This document shows, one piece after another, positions 35,003 through 42,099 of a DNA stretch of 64,000 nt. Positions within the stretch are counted from its first letter, which is position 1, and each line of letters opens with the position of its first letter. A model generated the notes under the pieces. The model was not told the DNA's origin and searched no databases. It saw nothing but the letters and a program-made list of their open reading frames with translations. The position numbers and the translations under genes were made by a program. The stretch is taken from NCBI RefSeq assembly GCF_030268685.1, contig NZ_BSRQ01000005.1, forward strand, positions 248,001 to 312,000. Direction: 5' to 3'. The stretch comes from Microtetraspora sp. NBRC 13810. Its GTDB lineage: Bacteria > Actinomycetota > Actinomycetes > Streptosporangiales > Streptosporangiaceae.

Positions 35003-35488
35003 TCAGCGTCCCCGCCGCCCGGGGGAGCGTTCCTCCATGTCGTCGAGCAGCCGCTGGAGCTCCGCGCGCAGGTAGTCGCGGGTCACCACCTCGCTGAGCG
35101 CGATCCGCAACTCGGCGATCTCCCTGGTGAGGTACTCCGTCTCGGCCTGGTTCCGGTCGGTGATCAGCCGGTCCTGCTCGTACTGCACCCGGTCCCGGTC
35201 GTCCTGCCGGTTCTGCGCGAGCAGGATCAGCGGCGCCGCGTACGACGCCTGGAGCGAGAGGATCAGCGTCAGGAAGATGAACGGGTAGGGGTCGAAGTGC
35301 AGGGACTCGGGCACCAGGGCGTTCCACACCACCCAGACCACGATGAATCCCGTCATGTAGACCAGGAAGCGCGCGGTGCCCAGGAACCGGGCGATCTGCT
35401 CGGACAACCGGCCGAACGCCTCGGGGTCGTAGTGCGGCCGGAGCGTGCGGCGCAGGTCACGCGGCTGGTCCAGCCGTTCAGTCGCCAT
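35003..35488 (-). CDS. DUF1003 membrane protein
   Basis: A 161-residue protein with two membrane helices (ARFLVYMTGFIVVWVVWNAL and PFIFLTLILSLQASYAAPLILLAQNRQ), the second ending in the conserved PLILLAQNRQ motif of DUF1003. A long charged coiled coil follows (QYEQDRLITDRNQAETEYLTREIAELR). It overlaps the upstream MgtE-like gene by 11 bp, so the two proteins likely work together, perhaps in divalent-cation handling. Confidence 0.88.
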   Translation of the reverse strand: MATERLDQPRDLRRTLRPHYDPEAFGRLSEQIARFLGTARFLVYMTGFIVVWVVWNALVPESLHFDPYPFIFLTLILSLQASYAAPLILLAQNRQDDRDRVQYEQDRLITDRNQAETEYLTREIAELRIALSEVVTRDYLRAELQRLLDDMEERSPGRRGR

Positions 35489-36713
35489 GGCCGGCCTCGT
35501 CCGGTTCGCGCCAGTCGTCGGGCAGCAGGTGGTCCAGCACGTCGTCCACCGTGACCGCGCCCACCAGCCGGCCCAGCTCGTCCACCACCGGCGCCGCGAC
35601 CAGGTTGTAGGTGGCGAGGTAGGAGGTCACCTCGGGCAGCCGCAGCTCGGGTTTGATCGGGTCGATCGAGTCGTCGAGCACGGCGCCGAGCAGCGTGGAC
35701 GGCGGGTCCCGGAGCAGCCGCTGGAAGTGCGCCATGCCGAGATAGCTGCCGGTGGGCGTCTCGGTCGGCGCGCGGGTGACGTAGACCTGCGCGGCCATCG
35801 GCGGCGGCACCTCCTGCTGGCGGATGTGCGCCAGCGCCTCGGCGACCGTGGCGGTGGGCGGCAGGATCACCGGCTCGCTGGTCATCATGCCGCCCGCGGT
35901 GTCCTCCTCGTAGGTGAGCAGCCGGCGCACCGGCGCGGCCTCCCGCGGCTCCATCAGCGTCAGCAGGGCCTCGGCCTGCTCGGCCGGGAGGTCCTGCAAC
36001 AGGTCGGCGGCGTCGTCGGGGTTCATCGCCTCCAGCACGTCGGCCGCCCGCTCGGCCTCCAGCACGCCGAGGATGTCGATCTGGTCGCTCTCCGGCAGTT
36101 CCTCCAGCACGTCGGCGAGCCGGTCGTCGTTCAGCGCGGCGGCGACCTCGCCGCGCCGCTTGCCGGGCAGCGAGTGCAGCGCGGTGGCCAGGTCGGCGGC
36201 GCGCAGCGACTCGAAGGCGGCCAGCAGGCTGGCCGCGCCCTGATCCCCCTGCACCACGCCGAACCCCTTCACCTCGCCCCAGTCGACGATGCGCGTCTCA
36301 CCACGCCGCCGCAGCCCCAGCCCGATCGCGCCCTTGAGCACGGCCACCTTCGTGATCAGCCACTGGGACGGCCGCACCTCCTCCATCCCCAGGTCGAACA
36401 CGGTCATCCGGGTGTCCGCCACCTCGACCGTGAGGTCGAGCAACTCGCCGATGACCAGCGTCTCTGCCGCGCGCTGCTCGAACCGGCGGGTGTTGATCTT
36501 GCCAGTGAAGATCACCGCGCCGGCCTCGATGCCGCGCACCCGGGTGATGGGCAGGAACACCCGGCGGCGCGGCTGCATCTCGATCACCATGCCGTGTACG
36601 GCGGGCGGCGCGGTGCCGCGCAGCCCGGCCACGATGTCGCGCACCCGCCCGATCTGGTCCCCGGCGGGATCGAAGACCGGCGTGCCGGCCAGCCGCGCGA
36701 TGAAGACCCTCAC
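35478..36713 (-). CDS. MgtE N-domain/CBS protein without a channel domain
   Basis: A 411-residue soluble protein. It contains a PRC-barrel-like N-terminal half (VFIARLAGTPVFDPAGDQIGRVRDIV), an MgtE intracellular N-domain (ADVLEELPESDQIDILGVLEAERAADVLEAMNPDDAADLLQDLP) and paired CBS domains near the C-terminus. The membrane part of MgtE magnesium channels is absent. It probably senses Mg2+ or nucleotides. The overlap with the DUF1003 membrane gene suggests that gene supplies the membrane partner. Confidence 0.87.
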   Translation of the reverse strand: MRVFIARLAGTPVFDPAGDQIGRVRDIVAGLRGTAPPAVHGMVIEMQPRRRVFLPITRVRGIEAGAVIFTGKINTRRFEQRAAETLVIGELLDLTVEVADTRMTVFDLGMEEVRPSQWLITKVAVLKGAIGLGLRRRGETRIVDWGEVKGFGVVQGDQGAASLLAAFESLRAADLATALHSLPGKRRGEVAAALNDDRLADVLEELPESDQIDILGVLEAERAADVLEAMNPDDAADLLQDLPAEQAEALLTLMEPREAAPVRRLLTYEEDTAGGMMTSEPVILPPTATVAEALAHIRQQEVPPPMAAQVYVTRAPTETPTGSYLGMAHFQRLLRDPPSTLLGAVLDDSIDPIKPELRLPEVTSYLATYNLVAAPVVDELGRLVGAVTVDDVLDHLLPDDWREPDEAGHGD

Positions 36714-36763
36714 CTCGCAAGCGTAGAACGCGGGCGGCCGGGGCCCCCTCCGGCCGCCCGGCG

Positions 36764-36790
36764 TGTCACGTTTTCTGGCGGCGGCTTGTC
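36764..36790 (+). promoter_or_regulatory. ECF41-type promoter upstream of the CMD gene
   Basis: TGTCACG (36764-36770) is followed after 16 bp by TGTC (36787-36790). The published ECF41 target pattern, as I recall it, is TGTCACA with CGTC about 16 bp downstream. The site precedes the carboxymuconolactone-decarboxylase gene and hence its ECF41 sigma gene, so the pair is likely self-activated. Confidence 0.65.
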
Positions 36791-36817
36791 CCCCCTGGTG
36801 AGAAAGAGGAGGAGAAC

Positions 36818-37408
36818 ATGGCTCGCATCTCGCTGGACGTCCCCCGCGGCCCGTTGTGGCGGCTCGCCGAGTGGTACTCCCGGCACAGGTACGGCGCGGT
36901 GCTCGATCCCGGCCGCGCCTACGGGCACAACACCAGGGTGGCCGTGACCTACGTCCGGCTGGAGCAGCGCGTCGCGAAGTGGCGTGCCGCCGACCCGCTG
37001 CTCAAACACCTCGCCGTGATGGTCTCCGCGGTGCGGATCGGCTGCTCGTGGTGCGTGGACTTCGGCCACTGGGAGGCGAACGAGCTGGGCCTGCCCGCGG
37101 ACAAGGTACGGCTGGCGCTCGACTGGCGGGAGTCCCCCGAGTCGTTCACCGAACTGGAGCGGCTGGTCATGGAGTACGCCGAGGCCATGACCGAGACCCC
37201 GCCCGCCGTCACCGACGACATGGTGACCCGGCTCCTGGACCGGCTGGGGGAGGCGGCCGTGGTGGAGATCACCGCGCTGGTCGCGGTGGAGAATCTGCGG
37301 TCCCGGGTGAACAGCGCGTTCGGCCTCACGTCCCAGGGCTTCTCGGACCGCTGTGCCGTACCGTTGGCCGGGCGGGAGCGGCGGGGGGCGGACGATGAAG
37401 CCGGGTGA
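36818..37408 (+). CDS. Carboxymuconolactone decarboxylase/AhpD-like protein
   Basis: A 196-residue helical protein of the CMD/AhpD fold. The redox-type motif is IGCSWCVDFGHWEANELG (CxxC followed by a conserved His). It lacks any secretion signal. It is the classical partner of ECF41 sigma factors, the C of their COE (carboxymuconolactone decarboxylase, oxidoreductase, epimerase) partner class. It may act as a peroxidase or thiol-disulfide enzyme; substrate unknown. Its 3' end overlaps the sigma gene by 14 bp, and GAGGAGG-like sequence precedes the ATG. Confidence 0.87.
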   Translation: MARISLDVPRGPLWRLAEWYSRHRYGAVLDPGRAYGHNTRVAVTYVRLEQRVAKWRAADPLLKHLAVMVSAVRIGCSWCVDFGHWEANELGLPADKVRLALDWRESPESFTELERLVMEYAEAMTETPPAVTDDMVTRLLDRLGEAAVVEITALVAVENLRSRVNSAFGLTSQGFSDRCAVPLAGRERRGADDEAG

Positions 37409-38261
37409 GCGGACGCGGGTCTTCGAGGAGCACCGGCCGATGCTGTTCGGCATCGCCTACCGGATGCTGGGCTCCGTCACCGATGCCGAGGACATCGTGC
37501 AGGACGCCTGGCTGCGCTGGAACGACACGACCACGCCGGTGCGCGAGCCGCGGGCCTACCTCGCCAGGACCGTGACCAACCTGTCGATCAACCGGCTGCG
37601 TTCGGTGGCCGTCCAGCGGGAGTCCTACGTGGGGCCGTGGCTGCCCGAGCCGCTGGTCACCACGCACGACGCGGCGGACGAGGTGGAGCTGGCCGAGTCG
37701 ATCTCCATGGCGTTGCTGGTCGTGCTGGAGAGCCTGTCGCCGCTGGAGCGGGCGGTGTTCGTGCTCAAGGAGGTGTTCGGGTTCTCCTATGTCGAGATCG
37801 GTCAGGCGCTGGGCCGTGCCGAGACGGCGGTGCGGCAGGTCGGCCGCCGGGCGCGGTCGCACGTGGAGGCCAGGAGGCCGCGCTTCGAGTCCTCCCCGGA
37901 GGTCAGGCGGCGGGTCACCGAGGAGTTCCTGAACGCCTGCCTGGGCGGCGACATCAACCGGGTGATGGAGATGCTCGCGCCGGACGTGACCGCCTGGACG
38001 GACGGCGGCGGCAAGGTGCGGGCGGCGCTGCGCCCGATGCGCGGCGCGGAGGTCGTGGCCCGCTGGCTCGTCGCGATGATCGACCAGGGGCGGGCCGCGT
38101 GGGGTTTCCGGCCCGCCGAGATCAACGGCATGCCCGGCCTGCTGATCACCACCGTCGGCGGCGTGGACTCGGTGAGCGCCATCGACGTCACCGATGGCAA
38201 GATCAGCACCATCTGGCTGGTGCGGAATCCCGACAAGTTCAAAGGTGTTGCCCACGTCTGA
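37395..38261 (+). CDS. ECF41-group sigma factor with SnoaL-like C-terminal domain
   Basis: A 288-residue sigma factor. Region 2 is RPMLFGIAYRMLGSVTDAEDIVQDAWLRW, and region 4 is LSPLERAVFVLKEVFGFSYVEIGQALGRAETAVRQVGRRAR. A SnoaL/NTF2-like extension replaces a separate anti-sigma protein. All three ECF41 hallmark motifs are visible: WLPEP in the linker, DGGGK in the extension and NPDKF at the end. In this group the extension controls activity of the sigma factor itself. The partner gene upstream overlaps it, and a matching promoter lies before that gene. Confidence 0.93.
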   Translation: MKPGERTRVFEEHRPMLFGIAYRMLGSVTDAEDIVQDAWLRWNDTTTPVREPRAYLARTVTNLSINRLRSVAVQRESYVGPWLPEPLVTTHDAADEVELAESISMALLVVLESLSPLERAVFVLKEVFGFSYVEIGQALGRAETAVRQVGRRARSHVEARRPRFESSPEVRRRVTEEFLNACLGGDINRVMEMLAPDVTAWTDGGGKVRAALRPMRGAEVVARWLVAMIDQGRAAWGFRPAEINGMPGLLITTVGGVDSVSAIDVTDGKISTIWLVRNPDKFKGVAHV

Positions 38262-38265
38262 TCCG

Positions 38266-38291
38266 GTATGACAGCATCCAACTCGTCATAC
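38266..38291. promoter_or_regulatory. 7-bp inverted repeat before the DMT transporter
   Basis: GTATGAC and GTCATAC, exact complements, are separated by 12 bp. The first arm contains the far-upstream in-frame ATG at 38268, so that codon is probably not the start. The repeat may be an operator for the transporter gene. Confidence 0.4.
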
Positions 38292-38315
38292 GGTCATTAC
38301 ACGGGCGGATCTGTC

Positions 38316-39278
38316 ATGAGAAAAACGGGGCTGGCCATCGCGGTCACGTCGGCCTGGTGCTTCGCGTTCTCCGGGCCTATGGCCAAGTTCCTCGGCGCGG
38401 CGGGGCTGGCGCCCATCGAAGCCGTCTGGATCAGGATGACCGGGGCGGGCCTGCTGCTCGTCGCCGTGCTCGCGGTCTTCCGGCCCCGCGCGCTGCGCAT
38501 CCCCAAGGACCGCCTGCTGTTCACCGCCGCCTACGGGCTGATCGCCATCGCGGCGGTGCAGGCGCTGTTCTTCCAGGCGATCACGCGGCTGCCGGTCGGC
38601 GTGACGCTGCTGATCGAGTACACCGCGCCGGTCATGGTGGTGCTCTGGGTGCGGTTCGTCCGCCGGATCAGGGTGCCGCGCTCCGCCTACCTCGGAGCCG
38701 TGGTCGCCGTCGTCGGGCTCGGCATCGTCGTGGAGGTGTGGCAGGGGCTGCGGCTGGACGGCGTCGGGCTGCTGCTCGCCTTCGCCGCGGCGGGCTGCTG
38801 CGCCGGGTACTTCCTGCTCAGCGACGCCTTCGGGGACGACGTCGACCCGCTCGGGCTGATCGCCTGGGGTCTCGTCGGCTCCGCGGTGGTGCTCGTCCCG
38901 CTGTCCCGGCCGTGGAACATCGACTGGGCGGTGCTCAGCCGTACCGCGACCCTCGACGGGACCACGCTGCCGGTGGCGGGCGCCGCGCTGTGGCTCATCC
39001 TGGTGGCCACCGTGCTCGGCTACATCACCGGCGTCACCGCGGTCCGCCGGCTGTCGGCCGCCGTGGGCTCCACGGTGGCCACGCTGGAGGTCATCGCCGG
39101 GGCGATCGTCGCCTGGGTGCTGGTGGGCGAGGCGCTCGGCGGCTTCCAGATCGTCGGCGGGCTCATCGTGATCGGCGGCGCCCTGCTGGCCCAGACGGCC
39201 ACCGCGAGGCTCCCGCACGCCGACGGGCCGGTGGTCGCGCCGGAGGCACAGCCCGCGATGCTCAAGGCAGAGGCGTGA
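38316..39278 (+). CDS. EamA/DMT-family transporter
   Basis: A 320-residue protein with about ten membrane helices in two EamA repeats (AWCFAFSGPMAKFLG... and ...ATLEVIAGAIVAWVLVGEALGGFQIVGGLIVIGGAL). Members export amino acids or other metabolites. ATG 38316 opens MRKTGLAIAVTSAW, a normal start; the longer form from 38268 begins inside an inverted repeat. It ends with 17 bp overlap on the convergent small gene. Confidence 0.87.
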   Translation: MRKTGLAIAVTSAWCFAFSGPMAKFLGAAGLAPIEAVWIRMTGAGLLLVAVLAVFRPRALRIPKDRLLFTAAYGLIAIAAVQALFFQAITRLPVGVTLLIEYTAPVMVVLWVRFVRRIRVPRSAYLGAVVAVVGLGIVVEVWQGLRLDGVGLLLAFAAAGCCAGYFLLSDAFGDDVDPLGLIAWGLVGSAVVLVPLSRPWNIDWAVLSRTATLDGTTLPVAGAALWLILVATVLGYITGVTAVRRLSAAVGSTVATLEVIAGAIVAWVLVGEALGGFQIVGGLIVIGGALLAQTATARLPHADGPVVAPEAQPAMLKAEA

Positions 39279-39624
39279 GCCGTACGACCTGGGAGGCGGC
39301 GGCCCAGCGGCCGGTGAGGCCGGCGCCGTCCACGGCGTTGAGACGCTCCTTGGCGAGCGCGGCCACCGCGTCCGCGGCGGCCTCCTGATCGACCACCTCG
39401 ACAGCCGCCTCGAACGCGACCAGCTCGGCGCCGTTGTCCTTGCTGCGCAGCGTCACCCGCACCCGGCCGGCCTCCGCCAGGCCGGGCAGCCGCTGCTCAC
39501 CGCCCCCGGTGACCAGGTAGATCGACCCGTCGTGCCACGCGTGCCAGGCCAGCCTCGGCCGGTCCAGCCAGACCCACAGGACGCTCGACTTCTTGGCGCC
39601 CTCTTCGATCAGCGGCAGGCTCAC
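39262..39624 (-). CDS. Small FMN-split-barrel-like hypothetical protein
   Basis: A 120-residue protein: SVLWVWLDRPRLAWHAWHDGSIYLVTGGGEQRLPGLAEAGRVRVTLRSKDNGAELVAFEA. The alternating strands resemble the pyridoxamine-oxidase-like split barrel, but flavin-contact residues are not clear. It starts with GTG overlapping the stop of the receiver gene by 4 bp, so the two are translated together. Function is unknown. Confidence 0.72.
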   Translation of the reverse strand: MSLPLIEEGAKKSSVLWVWLDRPRLAWHAWHDGSIYLVTGGGEQRLPGLAEAGRVRVTLRSKDNGAELVAFEAAVEVVDQEAAADAVAALAKERLNAVDGAGLTGRWAAASQVVRLTPLP

Positions 39625-39977
39625 CAGACGACTCTACGTCCGCCGCCCGGCCCGAGGGCGCGCACCTGGGCGATCAGTTCCGGGTAGGTGAAGGGCTTGG
39701 ACAGGTACGCGTCGGCCCCGGTCGGGCCGGGGACGCTGCCCGCGGCGGCGACCAGGAGGATCCGCGCACTGCCCCTGGCCAGCTCGCGGCGTACCTGCTC
39801 GTCGCCGAGCGCCGGAGCGTCCCGGTCGACCACGATCACGTCGTAGGCGTAGGCCGAGGCGAGCAGTGCGCCCTTGTCGCGGTCACAGGCGACATCGGCG
39901 CTGATGCCCTCGTCGCGCAGGCCCTCCGCCACGATGCCGGCGGGCGAGGCTTGGTCTTCGACGATGAGGACGCGCAT
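39621..39977 (-). CDS. Stand-alone receiver domain protein
   Basis: A 118-residue CheY-like protein: RVLIVEDQ start, probable phospho-acceptor Asp in VIVVDRDAPALGDEQV and Lys in LSKPFTYPELI. The switch Thr/Ser position is Ala (ILLVAAAGS), so signalling may be weakened. The block YDVxVxDRDxP...DxYLxKPF closely follows the response regulator at 8871, but the DNA-binding domain is missing. The start at 39977 has GGGGGGAG 8 bp upstream. It is coupled by GTGA to the downstream split-barrel-like gene. Confidence 0.8.
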   Translation of the reverse strand: MRVLIVEDQASPAGIVAEGLRDEGISADVACDRDKGALLASAYAYDVIVVDRDAPALGDEQVRRELARGSARILLVAAAGSVPGPTGADAYLSKPFTYPELIAQVRALGPGGGRRVVW

Positions 39978-40122
39978 GGACGTGGCTCCCCCCATTCCGT
40001 GCGACGAGCATGACACCCGTCTGAAGCAGGCGAAACGCCCGCTCCCCCCACAATGCCGGACTCTTCGTCAAACCCCCGTTAGAAGATGTCCTGACATACT
40101 TGGCCGTATCTCTCGCAGCGTA

Positions 40123-40168
40123 GCCGCGGCCGGCGCCCCCGGCCAATGCGGGGGGCGCCGGCCGCGGC
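40123..40168 (-). terminator. 18-bp perfect hairpin after bioY
   Basis: GCCGCGGCCGGCGCCCCC (40123-40140) is exactly complementary to 40151-40168, with a 10-nt loop. It lies 17 bp beyond the bioY stop and between genes on the same strand. Confidence 0.85.
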
Positions 40169-40184
40169 CACGGTGCCAGGGAGG

Positions 40185-40763
40185 TCAGGCGTCCGGCGCG
40201 CCCCTGCGCACCAGCTTCCACGCGGCGGGCAGCAGCCCGGCCGCGATCAGCACCTTGAGCCCGTCGCCGATCAGGAAGGGCACCACGCCCTGCTGGAAGG
40301 CCGTCCCGAGGTCCGCGCCGGTGGCCACCATCAGCCACGGCACGCCCACGGCGTAGATGAGCACGGTGCCGCCCGCGATCGTGGCCAGCGTGCGCAGCGG
40401 CGTACGGTCGCCGCCGCGCCCGGCCAGGGCGCCCACGACGGTCGCGGCCAGCACGAAGCCGACGATGTACCCGAGCGTCGCGTTGCCGCCGGACGGCGCG
40501 AACCACGGCAGGCCGATCTGGCCCATGACGAGGTAGAGGGCCATGCCGAGGAAGGCGCGCGTCGGGCCGAGCGCGGCTCCGGACAGCAGCACCGCCAGCG
40601 TCTGCAGCGTCATCGGCACCGGGGTCCCCGGCAGCGGGAAGCTAGCCTGCGCGGCCAGACCGGTCAGCCCCGCCGCGCCGGCCACGAGCACCACGTCGCG
40701 GGCCCACGCCCCCGGCAGCAGATCGGTCAGTACGGCACGCCGCGCCGCGTAGACATTTGCCAT
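40185..40763 (-). CDS. bioY: Biotin transporter substrate-binding subunit BioY
   Basis: A 192-residue membrane protein, the S-component of an ECF-type biotin importer. Characteristic segments are PLPGTPVPMTLQTLAVLLSGAALGPTRAFLGMALYLVMGQIGLPWFAPSGG and VGFVLAATVVGAL. AGGGAG lies 8 bp before the ATG; the longer frame to 40868 has no ribosome site. No bioMN genes are adjacent, so it either uses shared energising modules or works alone. The strand before it is divergent from the CitE-like gene. Confidence 0.92.
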   Translation of the reverse strand: MANVYAARRAVLTDLLPGAWARDVVLVAGAAGLTGLAAQASFPLPGTPVPMTLQTLAVLLSGAALGPTRAFLGMALYLVMGQIGLPWFAPSGGNATLGYIVGFVLAATVVGALAGRGGDRTPLRTLATIAGGTVLIYAVGVPWLMVATGADLGTAFQQGVVPFLIGDGLKVLIAAGLLPAAWKLVRRGAPDA

Positions 40764-40931
40764 GTTCTTACTCCCTTGTCTGGCTTGAAGCCCATTTTGC
40801 TGCTCGCCGGGCCGAAGGCGAACAGGGTACGCACCAAGAACGTCGCGTTCGCTTTGTGGGGCTTTCACTACGGGGCCGTCCGGGCGGGGCGGGCTGTCCC
40901 GGTCCGTGCCGCCCCCGCTACCGTTGGGGCC

Positions 40932-41870
40932 ATGCGCTCACGACGCTCGTGCCTCGCCGTGCCCGGCAGCAACCCGCGGTTCCTGGAGAAGGCGCAGGGG
41001 CTCCCCGCCGACGAGGTGTTCCTCGACCTGGAGGACAGCGTCGCCCCCTTGGCCAAGGAGGAGGCCCGCAAGAACATCGTCGCCGCGCTGCGCGAGGGCG
41101 ACTGGACCGGCAAGGTCCGGGTGGTCCGGGTCAACGACCTGACCACGAGCTGGACCTACCGGGACGTGATCGAGGTCGTCGAGGGCGCGGGCGAGTTCGT
41201 CGACTGCGTGATGCTGCCCAAGGTGCAGGACCCCACCCAGGTGGTCTGGCTGGACACACTGCTCACCCAGATCGAGAAGACGATGGGCTTCGAGGTCGGC
41301 CGCATCGGCATCGAGGCCCAGATCGAGGACGCCAGGGGCCTGGTGAACATCGACGCCGTCGCCGCCTCCTCACCACGCCTGGAGACCCTGGTCTTCGGCC
41401 CCGCCGACTTCATGGCGTCGATCAACATGCGCACCCTGGTGGTCGGCGAGCAGCCGCCCGGGTACACCGAGGGCGACGCCTACCACTACATCCTCATGCG
41501 CATCCTGATGGCCGCGCGCAGCCACGACCTCCAGGCCATCGACGGCCCCTACCTCCAGATCAGGGACCTGGACGGCTTCCGCCGCGTCGCCGCCCGCGCC
41601 GCCGCCCTCGGCTTCGACGGCAAGTGGGTCCTGCACCCCACCCAGATCGAGGCGTCCAACGAGATGTTCTCCCCGGCCCAGGAGGACTACGACCACGCCG
41701 AGCTGATCCTCGACGCCTACGAGTACTACACGACCGTCGAGAAGCGGGGTGCGGTCATGCTGGGCGACGAGATGATCGACGAGGCGTCCCGCAAGATGGC
41801 CCTGGTGGTGGCCGCCAAGGGACGCGCCGCCGGCCTCACCCGCACCACCTCGTTCACTCCTTCCGCGTAG
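40932..41870 (+). CDS. HpcH/HpaI-type CoA-ester lyase (CitE/Mcl-like)
   Basis: A 312-residue TIM-barrel enzyme of the CitE/malyl-CoA lyase family. Motifs: RRSCLAVPGSNPRFLEKAQ at the N-terminus, VFLDLEDSVAP with the metal Asp and Glu region, RIGIEAQIEDARGLVNI with the catalytic Glu, LVFGPADFMAS and KWVLHPTQIEASNEMFSP near the C-terminus. It probably cleaves or forms a malyl- or methylmalyl-CoA-type ester using Mg2+. No partner operon is present. The exact substrate is not determinable. Confidence 0.88.
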   Translation: MRSRRSCLAVPGSNPRFLEKAQGLPADEVFLDLEDSVAPLAKEEARKNIVAALREGDWTGKVRVVRVNDLTTSWTYRDVIEVVEGAGEFVDCVMLPKVQDPTQVVWLDTLLTQIEKTMGFEVGRIGIEAQIEDARGLVNIDAVAASSPRLETLVFGPADFMASINMRTLVVGEQPPGYTEGDAYHYILMRILMAARSHDLQAIDGPYLQIRDLDGFRRVAARAAALGFDGKWVLHPTQIEASNEMFSPAQEDYDHAELILDAYEYYTTVEKRGAVMLGDEMIDEASRKMALVVAAKGRAAGLTRTTSFTPSA

Positions 41871-41941
41871 CGCCGGTCGCCCGCCGTCCCCGGTGTGTCC
41901 TCCGGGCGCGCTGTGTCGCCTGATGGATACAAGGAGTTACC

Positions 41942-42064
41942 ATGGGGGCGGAGTCGGTTGCCGGGTTCCCCCGTCCACTGCTGGTCCTTCCGCCGGTCCT
42001 CGCCGCCCGGGGTGAAGGGCGCTGCCGTGAGGCTTGGACACGGCAGCACCCCTCCTCAGTCTGA
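41942..42064 (+). CDS. Possible 40-residue peptide upstream of LanC
   Basis: A short open frame with an excellent ribosome site: AAGGAG followed 5 bp later by ATG. The peptide starts MGAESVAGFPRPLL and ends CREAWTRQHPSSV, with one Cys (28) and Thr33, Ser38 and Ser39 downstream. Third-position GC is about 75 percent, lower than in neighbouring genes. It ends 36 bp before the LanC start. It could be a lanthipeptide-like precursor, a leader peptide or chance; a single Cys before its Ser/Thr is not the usual arrangement. Confidence 0.35.
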   Translation: MGAESVAGFPRPLLVLPPVLAARGEGRCREAWTRQHPSSV

Positions 42065-42099
42065 CATCTACCGATTCGCCGGATGCAGTGAGGAAGAGC

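Noticed and set aside
40757-41923. A long plus-strand frame overlapping the CitE-like gene
   Set aside because: It is an Arg/Gly/Pro-rich shadow in another frame; the CitE-like frame has all family motifs.
41942-42064. A confident lanthipeptide precursor call for the 40-codon frame
   Set aside because: Only one Cys, placed before its Ser/Thr, no leader motif and reduced third-position GC. It is kept as a low-confidence gene and not as a precursor.
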